From NCBI GenBank assembly GCA_027490225.1, contig JAIXYK010000035.1, positions 1-64,000 of the forward strand: a stretch of DNA of 64,000 nucleotides, read 5' to 3'. The notes beneath the pieces were generated by a model, which did no database searches, was not told where the DNA came from, and worked only from the letters and a program-made list of their open reading frames with translations. Positions 56,670 to 64,000 of this stretch are shown piece after piece; positions within the stretch are counted from its first letter, which is position 1, and each line of letters starts with the position of its first letter. The DNA is from Bacteroidota bacterium. GTDB taxonomy: Bacteria > Bacteroidota > Bacteroidia > M30B66. A program made the position numbers and the translations under genes.

Positions 56670-58079
56670 TTGAAAAAAGTTTATAAATCCATAAAGGTTT
56701 TTTTTGTCTTTGTGCTCATAATGTTTGCGTCCTATTCAGGTATAACGCAAGAATTAAAACCACAAAGTATTTCCCAATACCTTGATAAAAACTGGAGTGA
56801 AGAATCAAAAGAATTTGCGGAAGCACAGAAAATCTTGGATGTATACGAAGCAGAAAAAATTTATAAAAATTGCTTCTATTATCTAAATTACCTGAATGAT
56901 ATGGGTGATTTTTACACCGAACATCCTTCTGTAGATTATTTATATAAGTTACTCAACGAAATTTTACTGAAAAAACCAGACCTTGAACCAAATGAAGTGC
57001 GCCTTTTTGTTTCAAAAAACCCCAATCCAGATGCATATGTTCTGCCTGATGGTTCTATTATAGTTAATATCGGGCTATTCAATTACCTTAAAAATGAAAG
57101 TCAAATTGCATCCGTAATTTCTCAAAAATTGTTTCATTATCAACTCCAGCATTCCTTAAGGAAAGTTAAAATTGATAGAGAATTGAATGATGTTCAATTA
57201 GCTAGTTTTGGCTTAGGAGGAACAAAATATATGTTTACTAATTACCCTAAAGGATTGCTTGCTCAAGCAGATTTAGCAACAACTAATTTTCTCTTAGAAA
57301 CAAGATTTGATGTTACTGAATATTTAAAAATGCTTCCTATTCTTTGCAACTTAAAAAGAGATTCCATTGGTTTTGGAGTAGTTGATTACATAATTGATTT
57401 AAAAACTACAGATACCACAGGTATATTTAGGGAGATTCCTGTTTCTGCTTTGCAAAAAAGGATTGATTTTAACTCAAATTACCAAAGCTCAATTTCTGAC
57501 GAATGTTATAATTCTGCAGGTTTACTTTATAATAGAAACTTGGCCGTAAAAGATGGATTAACCGCTTCAAATTTTTTATCTAAACAGCCTGCAGATAGTT
57601 TAGCTTTTTTGAAAATTGCCGAAAATGCAACTTTTGAAACTGCAGAAAATTACTTTTTACGTGCAAAATATTATGAAGGATTTTATGAATCTTTAATTCT
57701 GTGTAAAAAATTTCCAGAATCAATTCCTGCTCAAATATTGCTGATTAAAAATCAATATTGGCTTTGTAAGCTGAAGCAAGATAGCTCCATTTACAATTAT
57801 TCTAAAGAAAACAACTTCTCACATTTAAAAGACGTTCATTACTTACGCCTTGCCTTTAACAACGTACAAGTAGATATACTACTTAAAAACTTGTATACTG
57901 TTACAAAAGGTATTTATGAAAAAGCCCCAGATAATGAAATGGTTGCGCTTTATTATGCGCTTGTGGTAGAACTTTCCTTAGGTAAAGCTTATGCCGACGC
58001 GCCATACAATAGTTTTATTAAAAACTTCCCAAAAAGCATTTACAAAGAATTTGTTTCAAATAAATTGGTCTCATTTTGA
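56670..58079 (+). CDS. M48-peptidase-like exported protein with destroyed HExxH motif
   Basis: 469 residues from a TTG at 56670; the next ATG would remove most of the signal peptide (MKKVYKSIKVFFVFVLIMFASYSGITQ, shown as two parts: a basic MKKVYKS then a hydrophobic run). Residues 118-165 match the M48 fold: NPDAYVLPDGSIIVNIGLF, then SQIASVISQKLFHYQLQHS, where the zinc motif HExxH is QKLFH (152-156). Only one His remains, so metalloprotease activity is unlikely. The C-terminal ~250 residues are helical, TPR-like. First gene of a three-gene operon with a lipoprotein and a barrel; probably a structural or chaperone role. Confidence 0.75.
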   Translation: MKKVYKSIKVFFVFVLIMFASYSGITQELKPQSISQYLDKNWSEESKEFAEAQKILDVYEAEKIYKNCFYYLNYLNDMGDFYTEHPSVDYLYKLLNEILLKKPDLEPNEVRLFVSKNPNPDAYVLPDGSIIVNIGLFNYLKNESQIASVISQKLFHYQLQHSLRKVKIDRELNDVQLASFGLGGTKYMFTNYPKGLLAQADLATTNFLLETRFDVTEYLKMLPILCNLKRDSIGFGVVDYIIDLKTTDTTGIFREIPVSALQKRIDFNSNYQSSISDECYNSAGLLYNRNLAVKDGLTASNFLSKQPADSLAFLKIAENATFETAENYFLRAKYYEGFYESLILCKKFPESIPAQILLIKNQYWLCKLKQDSSIYNYSKENNFSHLKDVHYLRLAFNNVQVDILLKNLYTVTKGIYEKAPDNEMVALYYALVVELSLGKAYADAPYNSFIKNFPKSIYKEFVSNKLVSF

Positions 58080-58720
58080 AAAATCTTATTATTTTAATTT
58101 TTGTCTCTCTCCTCTTTGGTTGTAAATCAAATTTTCGGGTAAATACCCAAAAAGGAATTAATTTTAAATTTGAACAAGCCTTAAACAAGGAATCTGTTTT
58201 TCTTCACCCCGACATTCAGTTTTATAACGATGATGATTTTTTAATGTTAAACTTAGAGAAAAGCTTCATTGAAAACACAAGCTTTATATCCATTTTAGAA
58301 AAACAAATAAATGAGAATAATCTTAATTCAAAAGTTATTTCATCTAAAAATTTCAAAGAAAATCAAGAGTTCACCTCTTTATATAAAACAAAACTACGCC
58401 TAAGTTCTGTTATAAAAAGTCAATTTACTTCTATTACAAAAAACACTTCTAAAAGTTATAAAACACAGAATAGCGAGCCTTACTTTATAGGAACAGATAA
58501 TATAAAAAACTTAAATGTCTTATCCTCAAAAGTTGTTTTACTTTATGATATAAAAGTTGCCCCATCTAAAACATTATCTACTTTGATGCTACTAAATGTC
58601 GCCACAGGAGTCGTTGAATTTATTGAAGAAAAACTATATTTAGGAATCTACAAACCCGAGTATTTAGAATTAGTAGTTTTTGAAAGTTTAGAAAATATTA
58701 AGATAAAAGCAAAATCATGA
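58076..58720 (+). CDS. Unrecognised lipoprotein of the pseudo-M48 operon
   Basis: 214 residues from a TTG at 58076 that overlaps the previous stop (TTGA). The N-terminus MKNLIILIFVSLLFGC is a strong lipoprotein signal, which supports this non-ATG start. The mature part is rich in Lys, Asn and Ser without a known domain; it includes LEKSFIENTSFISILEKQI and a C-terminal VATGVVEFIEEK. A GldN/LptE-like envelope role cannot be excluded. Overlaps the next gene by ATGA, so all three are translationally coupled. Confidence 0.7.
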   Translation: MKNLIILIFVSLLFGCKSNFRVNTQKGINFKFEQALNKESVFLHPDIQFYNDDDFLMLNLEKSFIENTSFISILEKQINENNLNSKVISSKNFKENQEFTSLYKTKLRLSSVIKSQFTSITKNTSKSYKTQNSEPYFIGTDNIKNLNVLSSKVVLLYDIKVAPSKTLSTLMLLNVATGVVEFIEEKLYLGIYKPEYLELVVFESLENIKIKAKS

Positions 58721-59592
58721 GGAGTTTAGGTATTATTTTATTTTTGATTGCTAGTAATTTATGTGGTCACGCGCAAATTGGTTATTATGGAAAAAGGTTT
58801 ATTGTAAATGGAAATTTGATTAATGGCATCAAAAGGCCGCTATCTGGTGTAGGAGTTGAGTATGCTTTAGCCAGAAATATTTCTATTGCAGCAAATTTTT
58901 TTGGAACTTCTTCTTCTAACGTGTATAACTTAGAAGACAGCTATAAAATCGAGAATTGGGTTAGTACTGCTGATTTTGGAGACTTGTCACCGAATTTTTT
59001 TATCCCAACATCCTCCTTTACAATTAAAAAAGGAACTTTTTTAGGATTGACTCAAGGATTAAAATCTGTATCGAGCGGAAAATATAAAAAGACAGTTCGC
59101 GGAGCCGATTTAAGCCTTCGTTTTTATTACAATTCTTTCCGTTCAGCACCCTACGGAAATTATCTCATTCTTGGAATTAGATATTCTCAGCAACACTTCT
59201 TAGGAGGATTTTATTATCCAGATAGCTTACGTAGATATATTTATGTTGATAATTACGATGATACACCAAAGAGTCTCACAAGATTTTACAAAGAATCTTA
59301 CCAGGAAATTGACACCAAGTACACAATCATAGAACCCTTTATTGGATTTGGGCGTCAAATAATAATAGGTCGAAGGTTTTGTGTCGATATATCAAGTAAT
59401 TTCGGATTGGGTTATTCAAGAAAAGCAGATCCATTATCGAACGACTTAGTTGTTAGGTCAACCTTGTTTAAATATAATCCAAAAACTGAGAATTTTAACG
59501 GAAATATTTTATCCTTCTTAAACGTAAGAGAAGCATCTCGCAATGCTTTTTCTTTTTCCATTTTTGTGAAATTAGGATACCTTCTTTATTAA
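58717..59592 (+). CDS. Outer-membrane beta-barrel protein of the pseudo-M48 operon
   Basis: 291 residues. Signal peptide ends CGHAQ. Alternating aromatic-hydrophobic strands (YLILGIRYSQQHFLGGFYY, VDISSNFGLGYSRK) and a C-terminal FSFSIFVKLGYLLY ending in an aromatic residue are typical of an 8-12-strand OMP for Bam insertion. Starts within the lipoprotein stop (ATGA). Together the three products look like an envelope complex. No named family recognised. Confidence 0.75.
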   Translation: MRSLGIILFLIASNLCGHAQIGYYGKRFIVNGNLINGIKRPLSGVGVEYALARNISIAANFFGTSSSNVYNLEDSYKIENWVSTADFGDLSPNFFIPTSSFTIKKGTFLGLTQGLKSVSSGKYKKTVRGADLSLRFYYNSFRSAPYGNYLILGIRYSQQHFLGGFYYPDSLRRYIYVDNYDDTPKSLTRFYKESYQEIDTKYTIIEPFIGFGRQIIIGRRFCVDISSNFGLGYSRKADPLSNDLVVRSTLFKYNPKTENFNGNILSFLNVREASRNAFSFSIFVKLGYLLY

Positions 59593-59626
59593 CTATAGCC
59601 GTTTAGTTTTTCATCAAACTGCCCTT

Positions 59627-60325
59627 TTAGAATTTTATCCTGCCTACAGAATTCAATTCCCCATCATTAAAAAACTGAAGTGCGATTTCAGTGCCCTCTA
59701 TTGTTCCTGAACAGGTAACGACACTTCCAAGATGTATCAATGGAACCATCGTTACGGTAGCATTTGAACAATTGAAAATAAGCTCTATCGTATATGGTGC
59801 TAAACCTTCAACTTCCAGTTGCCCTTCAAAATCATAGTTACAAGTAATCGACTTATTGAGCAATAAACCGTTGATTTGATAAGTAATTTCCGCAATGGTG
59901 TAATTTCGAAATGCGTAACCACAATTGGGTCTGTATACCATTTGCACCGTTTTAGTTTTTACCGCGTTATTTTCATTAGGAACCGCAACGGTTAGTTTGC
60001 AAGGATAAACTCCTGGGCTTATTCCAAATTGATTGAAAACTACATCAAATGCATCGTTTCCATTCGAGGGTATATATAACGTAGTACTGTTACTTGAAAA
60101 TGAACCAGTAAATTCAGAAAAGCTCGAAATAAATTCTTTTCCAGAGCTACTTTGCACAGAAACAGGATAAGAAAGAGTTCCTGAATGCTCAAAAACAAGA
60201 GAATCTGCTGCCGTGTATGTAAAAGCTGTAGGCGTTGGTTCATCTGGAATTTCTTCTTTACAACTTTGTGTTGTTAGAACTATAAAGAATAAATAAAAAA
60301 GAAAACTCAAGTTACTATGTTTCAT
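59627..60325 (-). CDS. Unrecognised lipoprotein
   Basis: 232 residues. Lipobox VLTTQSC. The mature part is beta-rich: an Ig-like first half (DSLVFEHSGTLSYPVSVQ, GVYPCKLTVAVPNENN) and a second half with several Cys (RPNCGYAF, ITCNYDFEG, IFNCSNATV, VTCSGTIEG) that may form disulfides. Convergent with the barrel gene and without close same-strand partners. Function unknown. Confidence 0.7.
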   Translation of the reverse strand: MKHSNLSFLFYLFFIVLTTQSCKEEIPDEPTPTAFTYTAADSLVFEHSGTLSYPVSVQSSSGKEFISSFSEFTGSFSSNSTTLYIPSNGNDAFDVVFNQFGISPGVYPCKLTVAVPNENNAVKTKTVQMVYRPNCGYAFRNYTIAEITYQINGLLLNKSITCNYDFEGQLEVEGLAPYTIELIFNCSNATVTMVPLIHLGSVVTCSGTIEGTEIALQFFNDGELNSVGRIKF

Positions 60326-60409
60326 TTTTAAAAAGAAATAAGATTCGTTGGGAATTTTTTGTGTTTGGTAAAAATATCACATCTTATGCTATGAGTTACA
60401 AATCGCCAC

Positions 60410-60450
60410 AAAAAAAGCGGAACCAATTGCTTAATTCCGCTTATAAAAAA
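60410..60450 (-). terminator. Rho-independent terminator after the glutamate dehydrogenase gene
   Basis: Stem AAGCGGAA/TTCCGCTT (60435-60442 with 60415-60422), a 12-nt loop, and a T-run on the minus strand below 60416. Confidence 0.75.
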
Positions 60451-60462
60451 ATTAAAAAACTA

Positions 60463-61887
60463 TTAAGGGAAAACTCCTAATGTACTATAAGATTGAGCAA
60501 CTTTCTTAATCGCAACCACAAAAGCGGCAGTTCTTAAATCTGGAATTCCTTGATTTGAGTGAAACTCATTTCTTATCGCATGGTAAGCTGTTATCATTGT
60601 TTCTTCTAAGCCAGAATACACCAAATCCAATTCATCCGCACCTTTTTCAATTAATTTATGTTGAGCATCTGTAGCTTTTTTACCTGTCATATCTTCCATT
60701 ACAGAAATCATATTGCGGTTTGCAGCCTCGTCATAACGTTTTCCTAAACGGCCAAAACGCACGTGACTTAAATTCTTTAACCATTCGAAATAAGAAACCG
60801 TTACACCTCCTGCATTTAAATAAATATCAGGAATTACAATGGTACCTTTCTTATTTAAAATTTCCTCTGCTTCTGGTGTAACAGGACCATTTGCAGCTTC
60901 TCCAATAATTTTACATTTTATTCTATCTGCATTGTCTTTATTGATTTGATTTTCGAGTGCAGCAGGTAATAACACATCGCACTCAATTTCAAGCGCACCA
61001 TATTTATCATAGTTCACTGCTCCTGGATAATTTAGGATACTGCCTGTTTTTTGGCGATGCGCCTCTAACATCAATGGATCAATTCCTTCTTGATTGTAAA
61101 CAGCTCCGTCCCATTCAGCAACAGCAATAATTTTTCCACCGCCTTCATGAACAAACTTCGCTGAGTGGAAACCCACGTTACCAAAACCTTGAATCACAAA
61201 TGTTTTACCAGGTAACCCAACTGTCATACCCAATTTATCGCAATCCTCTTTTATACTTAAAGCTTCACGGACTCCAAAATAAACACCTAATCCTGTAGCT
61301 TCCTTTCTACCTCTAATTCCTCCCTGGCTTACAGGTTTCCCTGTAACACAAGCCATTGCATTAATTTCATTAGGATAAAATGTTGCATACGTATCAACAA
61401 TCCAAGCCATTTCTCTTTCTCCGGAACCATAATCAGGAGCCGGTACATCTATACCAGGACCAATGAAATTTTTCTTAATTAACTCAGAAGTGTAACGTCT
61501 CGTAATTCGTTGCATTTCGTCTTCGTTTAAGGTTCTCGGACTAACTTTAATTCCACCTTTAGCTCCACCAAAAGGAACATCAACAATTGCGCATTTATAA
61601 GTCATTAAAGCAGCCAAAGCCATTACTTCATCTTGATTTACAGCCGAACTAAAACGGATTCCTCCTTTTGTTGGCAATTTGTGATGGCTGTGCTCTACTC
61701 TGTAAGCCTCTATAACTTGGTACTCGTTGCCGATTTTAACCGGAAACTTCATTCGGTAAACACTGTTACAATACTTGATTTGATCGAGAATACCTGCAGG
61801 AAGATCTATAAACTTAGCTGCACGATCAAAATATTTGAGTACATCTTTGAAGAATTCGTCTTCGCGTTTCTCAGTAATACTTGACAT
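60463..61887 (-). CDS. Glu/Leu/Phe/Val dehydrogenase (probable glutamate dehydrogenase)
   Basis: 474 residues. Active-site blocks [13 protein letters not shown]-type (LPTKGGIRF) and [16 protein letters not shown] with the catalytic Lys, then [18 protein letters not shown], nucleotide-binding [13 protein letters not shown] and the C-terminal [21 protein letters not shown]. It interconverts glutamate and 2-oxoglutarate plus ammonia. The length and blocks fit the hexameric ~45-50 kDa class; cofactor preference is not clear. Single gene with its own promoter and terminator. Confidence 0.93.
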   Translation of the reverse strand: MSSITEKREDEFFKDVLKYFDRAAKFIDLPAGILDQIKYCNSVYRMKFPVKIGNEYQVIEAYRVEHSHHKLPTKGGIRFSSAVNQDEVMALAALMTYKCAIVDVPFGGAKGGIKVSPRTLNEDEMQRITRRYTSELIKKNFIGPGIDVPAPDYGSGEREMAWIVDTYATFYPNEINAMACVTGKPVSQGGIRGRKEATGLGVYFGVREALSIKEDCDKLGMTVGLPGKTFVIQGFGNVGFHSAKFVHEGGGKIIAVAEWDGAVYNQEGIDPLMLEAHRQKTGSILNYPGAVNYDKYGALEIECDVLLPAALENQINKDNADRIKCKIIGEAANGPVTPEAEEILNKKGTIVIPDIYLNAGGVTVSYFEWLKNLSHVRFGRLGKRYDEAANRNMISVMEDMTGKKATDAQHKLIEKGADELDLVYSGLEETMITAYHAIRNEFHSNQGIPDLRTAAFVVAIKKVAQSYSTLGVFP

Positions 61888-61928
61888 AAAATTTAAATTT
61901 TAGTTTGATACAATTCGGTTGACTTGGG

Positions 61929-61955
61929 CAAACGTAAGCATTTTTTTACGTTCAA
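61929..61955 (-). promoter_or_regulatory. Promoter candidate for the glutamate dehydrogenase gene
   Basis: TACGTTTG (61936-61929, minus strand) matches TAnnTTTG. A TTG at 61955-61953 is 16 nt upstream, shorter than the usual 17-20. Leader about 40 nt. Confidence 0.45.
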
Positions 61956-62041
61956 TACGTTAACAATTTCAATCATTTTAATTTTTTAAATTCTTATTGA
62001 GCGAATAAAAAAAATAAAAGTTTGAAAGACAAAACGTTGCA

Positions 62042-64000
62042 CTAAAATTCCATCGTAAATTGTAAAGCTGTTGTTCTTGGTTTTTCTACAACCATTGGCC
62101 TGATTGTGTACTCCTCATTCAACAAATTATTTATTATAACAGCTAACTTCATTCCCTTCGAAAGCTGATAACTAATTCTTAAATCTGCAACATATACACC
62201 TTTGTTATTTGCTTCACGATACTTTCCGAGACCTGGCAAAGGCGAAGGTGGACCACCTAAAAGTTGAGCAGCCTGTACAAATAAAGTATCTAAGTCAACA
62301 AAAATCTTATCTATATTTTTCATGTAACTGTTGTATCGAACACTAACTCCTATTGACCATTTAGCACGAGTCAATTCAACATCCGCTTTTAATAAATGCT
62401 GGAGCCTGTATTTTAGTAAATTACCCGTTGAGTCACTCGATGAGCCAGCATAAGTAACAAATTTATTATCGAGCGATTTTATTGGGTAAGGCAGGTTTTT
62501 TTCAAGTGATATGGGATTTGAATAAGTGTAACCTGCCAGCAAAGCAATTTGTGTTTTTCCAATTTTACCTAAGCCCATTATTGAAGCGTCAATTCCTGTA
62601 ACCTGCGTTCTTCCAATATTTAAAGAGCCAAAACCAAGTCCAAAAAGAGGATCTGCAAATGTTCCAAACTGACCAAAATTAAACTCAATATTATCTGCAA
62701 ACTTTTGTCTAAAAACAGCAATATCAAAGTAACCTAAAAAATTACCGATTTTAAATCCTTGCTTAATTCCAATTTCCGCATTCCACGACGATTCCGACTT
62801 CAAAGAATCGTTCGGATAAATGCGAATAGGGCCTACTGCCGTTTTTATAAACTTCTCGGCAATTGTTGGGAACCTATAACCTTCTCCAAATGAAACGCGC
62901 AAAAACGTCGCCTTGTGAATTTTTAAATTTGCCCCTGCCCTAAAAACAGGTTTCCCTTCTTTAGAGGTTAAAACCGAATCTTCAGGATTAATGCGCGGAC
63001 TTGTAATTGAAAAATGCTCATATCGCGCACCGGCACTAATGGTCAATCTTTCAAAAAATGTTTTCTCTATCTGCGCATAAGCAGCAATATTTCGGTTTGA
63101 ACTACTTGCGGCAGAAGTAATCGTGTCGCTAATATTTCCTTTATATAAATCTGAAACGCCTTTTGTGAATTGATGAACAAGTCCTGCATTAATAGTTAAT
63201 CTTTTCAAAAAACCTTTTTGAATTTGTTTCTGCAATTGATACTCACTATAAAAAAGATCGCTTGTATTACTTTGGTTATTATCGTTATTGTTATTTAAAT
63301 GAAAAAACCTGTTTTTTAAAGAATGTCGAAATCCCTTTTTTCCAACATATTCAATAAACGGGTCTATGTAATAAACGTCTTGTAAAGTTTGTGTTAAAGA
63401 ACCTGGGTAAGCCCTGTACATTCCCGAATCTGGATTCAACCAAAGCAACGCAGACGCAGATCTTGATAACATTGCATTTACATTAACTCCCGCCGATAAC
63501 CCTTCCGTTTTTTTACTTCTCCATCTAATATTTGCATTAAGCCTTGCTCTGTTTTCAAATTCACCCCTTTGCTCGGCTAAAGGATTAAATGTAGTGTCAG
63601 AAACATTTACGGGTGTTGGCCCTTTGTATCCATTATCATTAAAAATGTTGCCCCCAATTACTACATCAAATTGCTTAATCTTTCTTGAATGAAAAAAATT
63701 CACTCCTGTATAAATAGGATTGTTTTTCCCCCAATAAATCGCGTCTTTATTTCTGGGATTATTGTAAAGTCCACTGAAAACGTTAATTTTAGTTTGTGGA
63801 GTGTCTCTTGGATAAGCTGTTCTTATATTGATAACTCCACTAAGCGCAGCCGAACCATATAATACTGATGAAGCTCCTTTTATAACCTCAACTTGTTCAA
63901 CATTTTCAGTAGGAATAAATCCCCAACTTGGTCTGCCAGCATCTCCAGATAAAATTGGTAAACCATCAATTAAAATCATTACACGACTTCCTGCACCAAA
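62042..64000 (-). CDS. TonB-dependent receptor, N-terminus beyond the window
   Basis: At least 652 residues; the frame continues past 64000 (reads FGAGSRVMILIDGLPILSG), so the ATG at 63979 is internal. The visible N-terminal part is the second half of a plug domain (IPTENVEQVEVIKGASSVLYGSAALSGVINI) and the rest a 22-strand barrel ending TTALQFTMEF with a terminal aromatic residue. The single-receptor layout and the AYPRDTP/FSGLYNNPRN segment resemble BtuB/FepA-like siderophore or cobalamin receptors; the substrate is unknown. No SusD neighbour is seen. Confidence 0.9.
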   Translation of the reverse strand, partial: FGAGSRVMILIDGLPILSGDAGRPSWGFIPTENVEQVEVIKGASSVLYGSAALSGVINIRTAYPRDTPQTKINVFSGLYNNPRNKDAIYWGKNNPIYTGVNFFHSRKIKQFDVVIGGNIFNDNGYKGPTPVNVSDTTFNPLAEQRGEFENRARLNANIRWRSKKTEGLSAGVNVNAMLSRSASALLWLNPDSGMYRAYPGSLTQTLQDVYYIDPFIEYVGKKGFRHSLKNRFFHLNNNNDNNQSNTSDLFYSEYQLQKQIQKGFLKRLTINAGLVHQFTKGVSDLYKGNISDTITSAASSSNRNIAAYAQIEKTFFERLTISAGARYEHFSITSPRINPEDSVLTSKEGKPVFRAGANLKIHKATFLRVSFGEGYRFPTIAEKFIKTAVGPIRIYPNDSLKSESSWNAEIGIKQGFKIGNFLGYFDIAVFRQKFADNIEFNFGQFGTFADPLFGLGFGSLNIGRTQVTGIDASIMGLGKIGKTQIALLAGYTYSNPISLEKNLPYPIKSLDNKFVTYAGSSSDSTGNLLKYRLQHLLKADVELTRAKWSIGVSVRYNSYMKNIDKIFVDLDTLFVQAAQLLGGPPSPLPGLGKYREANNKGVYVADLRISYQLSKGMKLAVIINNLLNEEYTIRPMVVEKPRTTALQFTMEF

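Noticed and set aside
56670-58079. Active M48 metalloprotease annotation
   Set aside because: The HExxH motif is QKLFH, so two of the three motif residues needed for catalysis and zinc binding are lost.

Overview
This 64 kb window comes from a low-GC Bacteroidota chromosome (Flavobacteriales/Sphingobacteriales/Chitinophagales-like; a narrower placement is not supportable). The evidence is: at least five secreted proteins ending in a type IX secretion (T9SS, Por) sorting domain; SusC-type carboxypeptidase-regulatory/TonB receptor architecture; Bacteroidetes-type promoters (TTTG-N19-20-TAnnTTTG) and no obvious Shine-Dalgarno sites; and a PorT-like barrel, DUF4292 and Cry-DASH/DUF2256 genes typical of the phylum.

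Layout. 1-13.6 kb (minus): three tandem paralogous beta-helix surface proteins, the last more than 3000 residues long and running off the left edge. 13.8-16.4 kb: a TPR protein and a plug-only TonB-receptor fragment. 16.5-17.3 kb: rplU-rpmA with a consensus promoter and a terminator. 17.5-20.4 kb: two T9SS cargo proteins and 600 bp without a recognisable gene. 20.7-22.1 kb: pnuC, a NadR-like kinase and a DUF2805 gene (NAD precursor salvage). 22.2-27.4 kb: a tightly overlapping seven-gene operon joining pterin synthesis (PTPS, GTP cyclohydrolase I), an SDR, a flavin reductase, a photolyase, DUF2256 and Cry-DASH. 27.5-31.9 kb: a CrtI-like oxidoreductase, a T9SS protein and a collagen-like protein. 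32.0-35.1 kb: an HTTM membrane protein with a TPR lipoprotein, and a PorT-like barrel. 35.1-43.8 kb (minus): a compact string trhO, enoyl-CoA hydratase, flippase, dut, sugar nucleotidyltransferase, TPR lipoprotein, DUF4292 lipoprotein, EnvC-like protein (cell-envelope assembly). 44.1-50.2 kb: a tripartite RND efflux pump and a small membrane protein. 50.4-52.8 kb: a TonB-dependent barrel protein. 53-56.5 kb: SDR-type threonine dehydrogenase, cysS, and an M28/glutaminyl-cyclase lipoprotein. 56.7-59.6 kb: an unrecognised three-gene envelope operon led by a peptidase homologue with a destroyed HExxH motif. 59.6-64 kb: a lipoprotein, glutamate dehydrogenase and a partial TonB receptor.

The most unusual non-coding signal is a family of five dispersed intergenic elements (about 68-132 bp) that open with TTGGGCG and close near ACGCG or GGCGCTAAC. 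They share a central bulged hairpin whose two arms change together between copies, and they always sit against the 3' end of a gene. Two near-identical copies, in the same orientation, bracket the whole RND efflux locus. Other points of interest are the pterin/photolyase operon whose SDR lacks the catalytic tyrosine, the pseudo-M48 operon, and three apparent TTG starts. No tRNA, rRNA, CRISPR array or intact insertion sequence was recognised.
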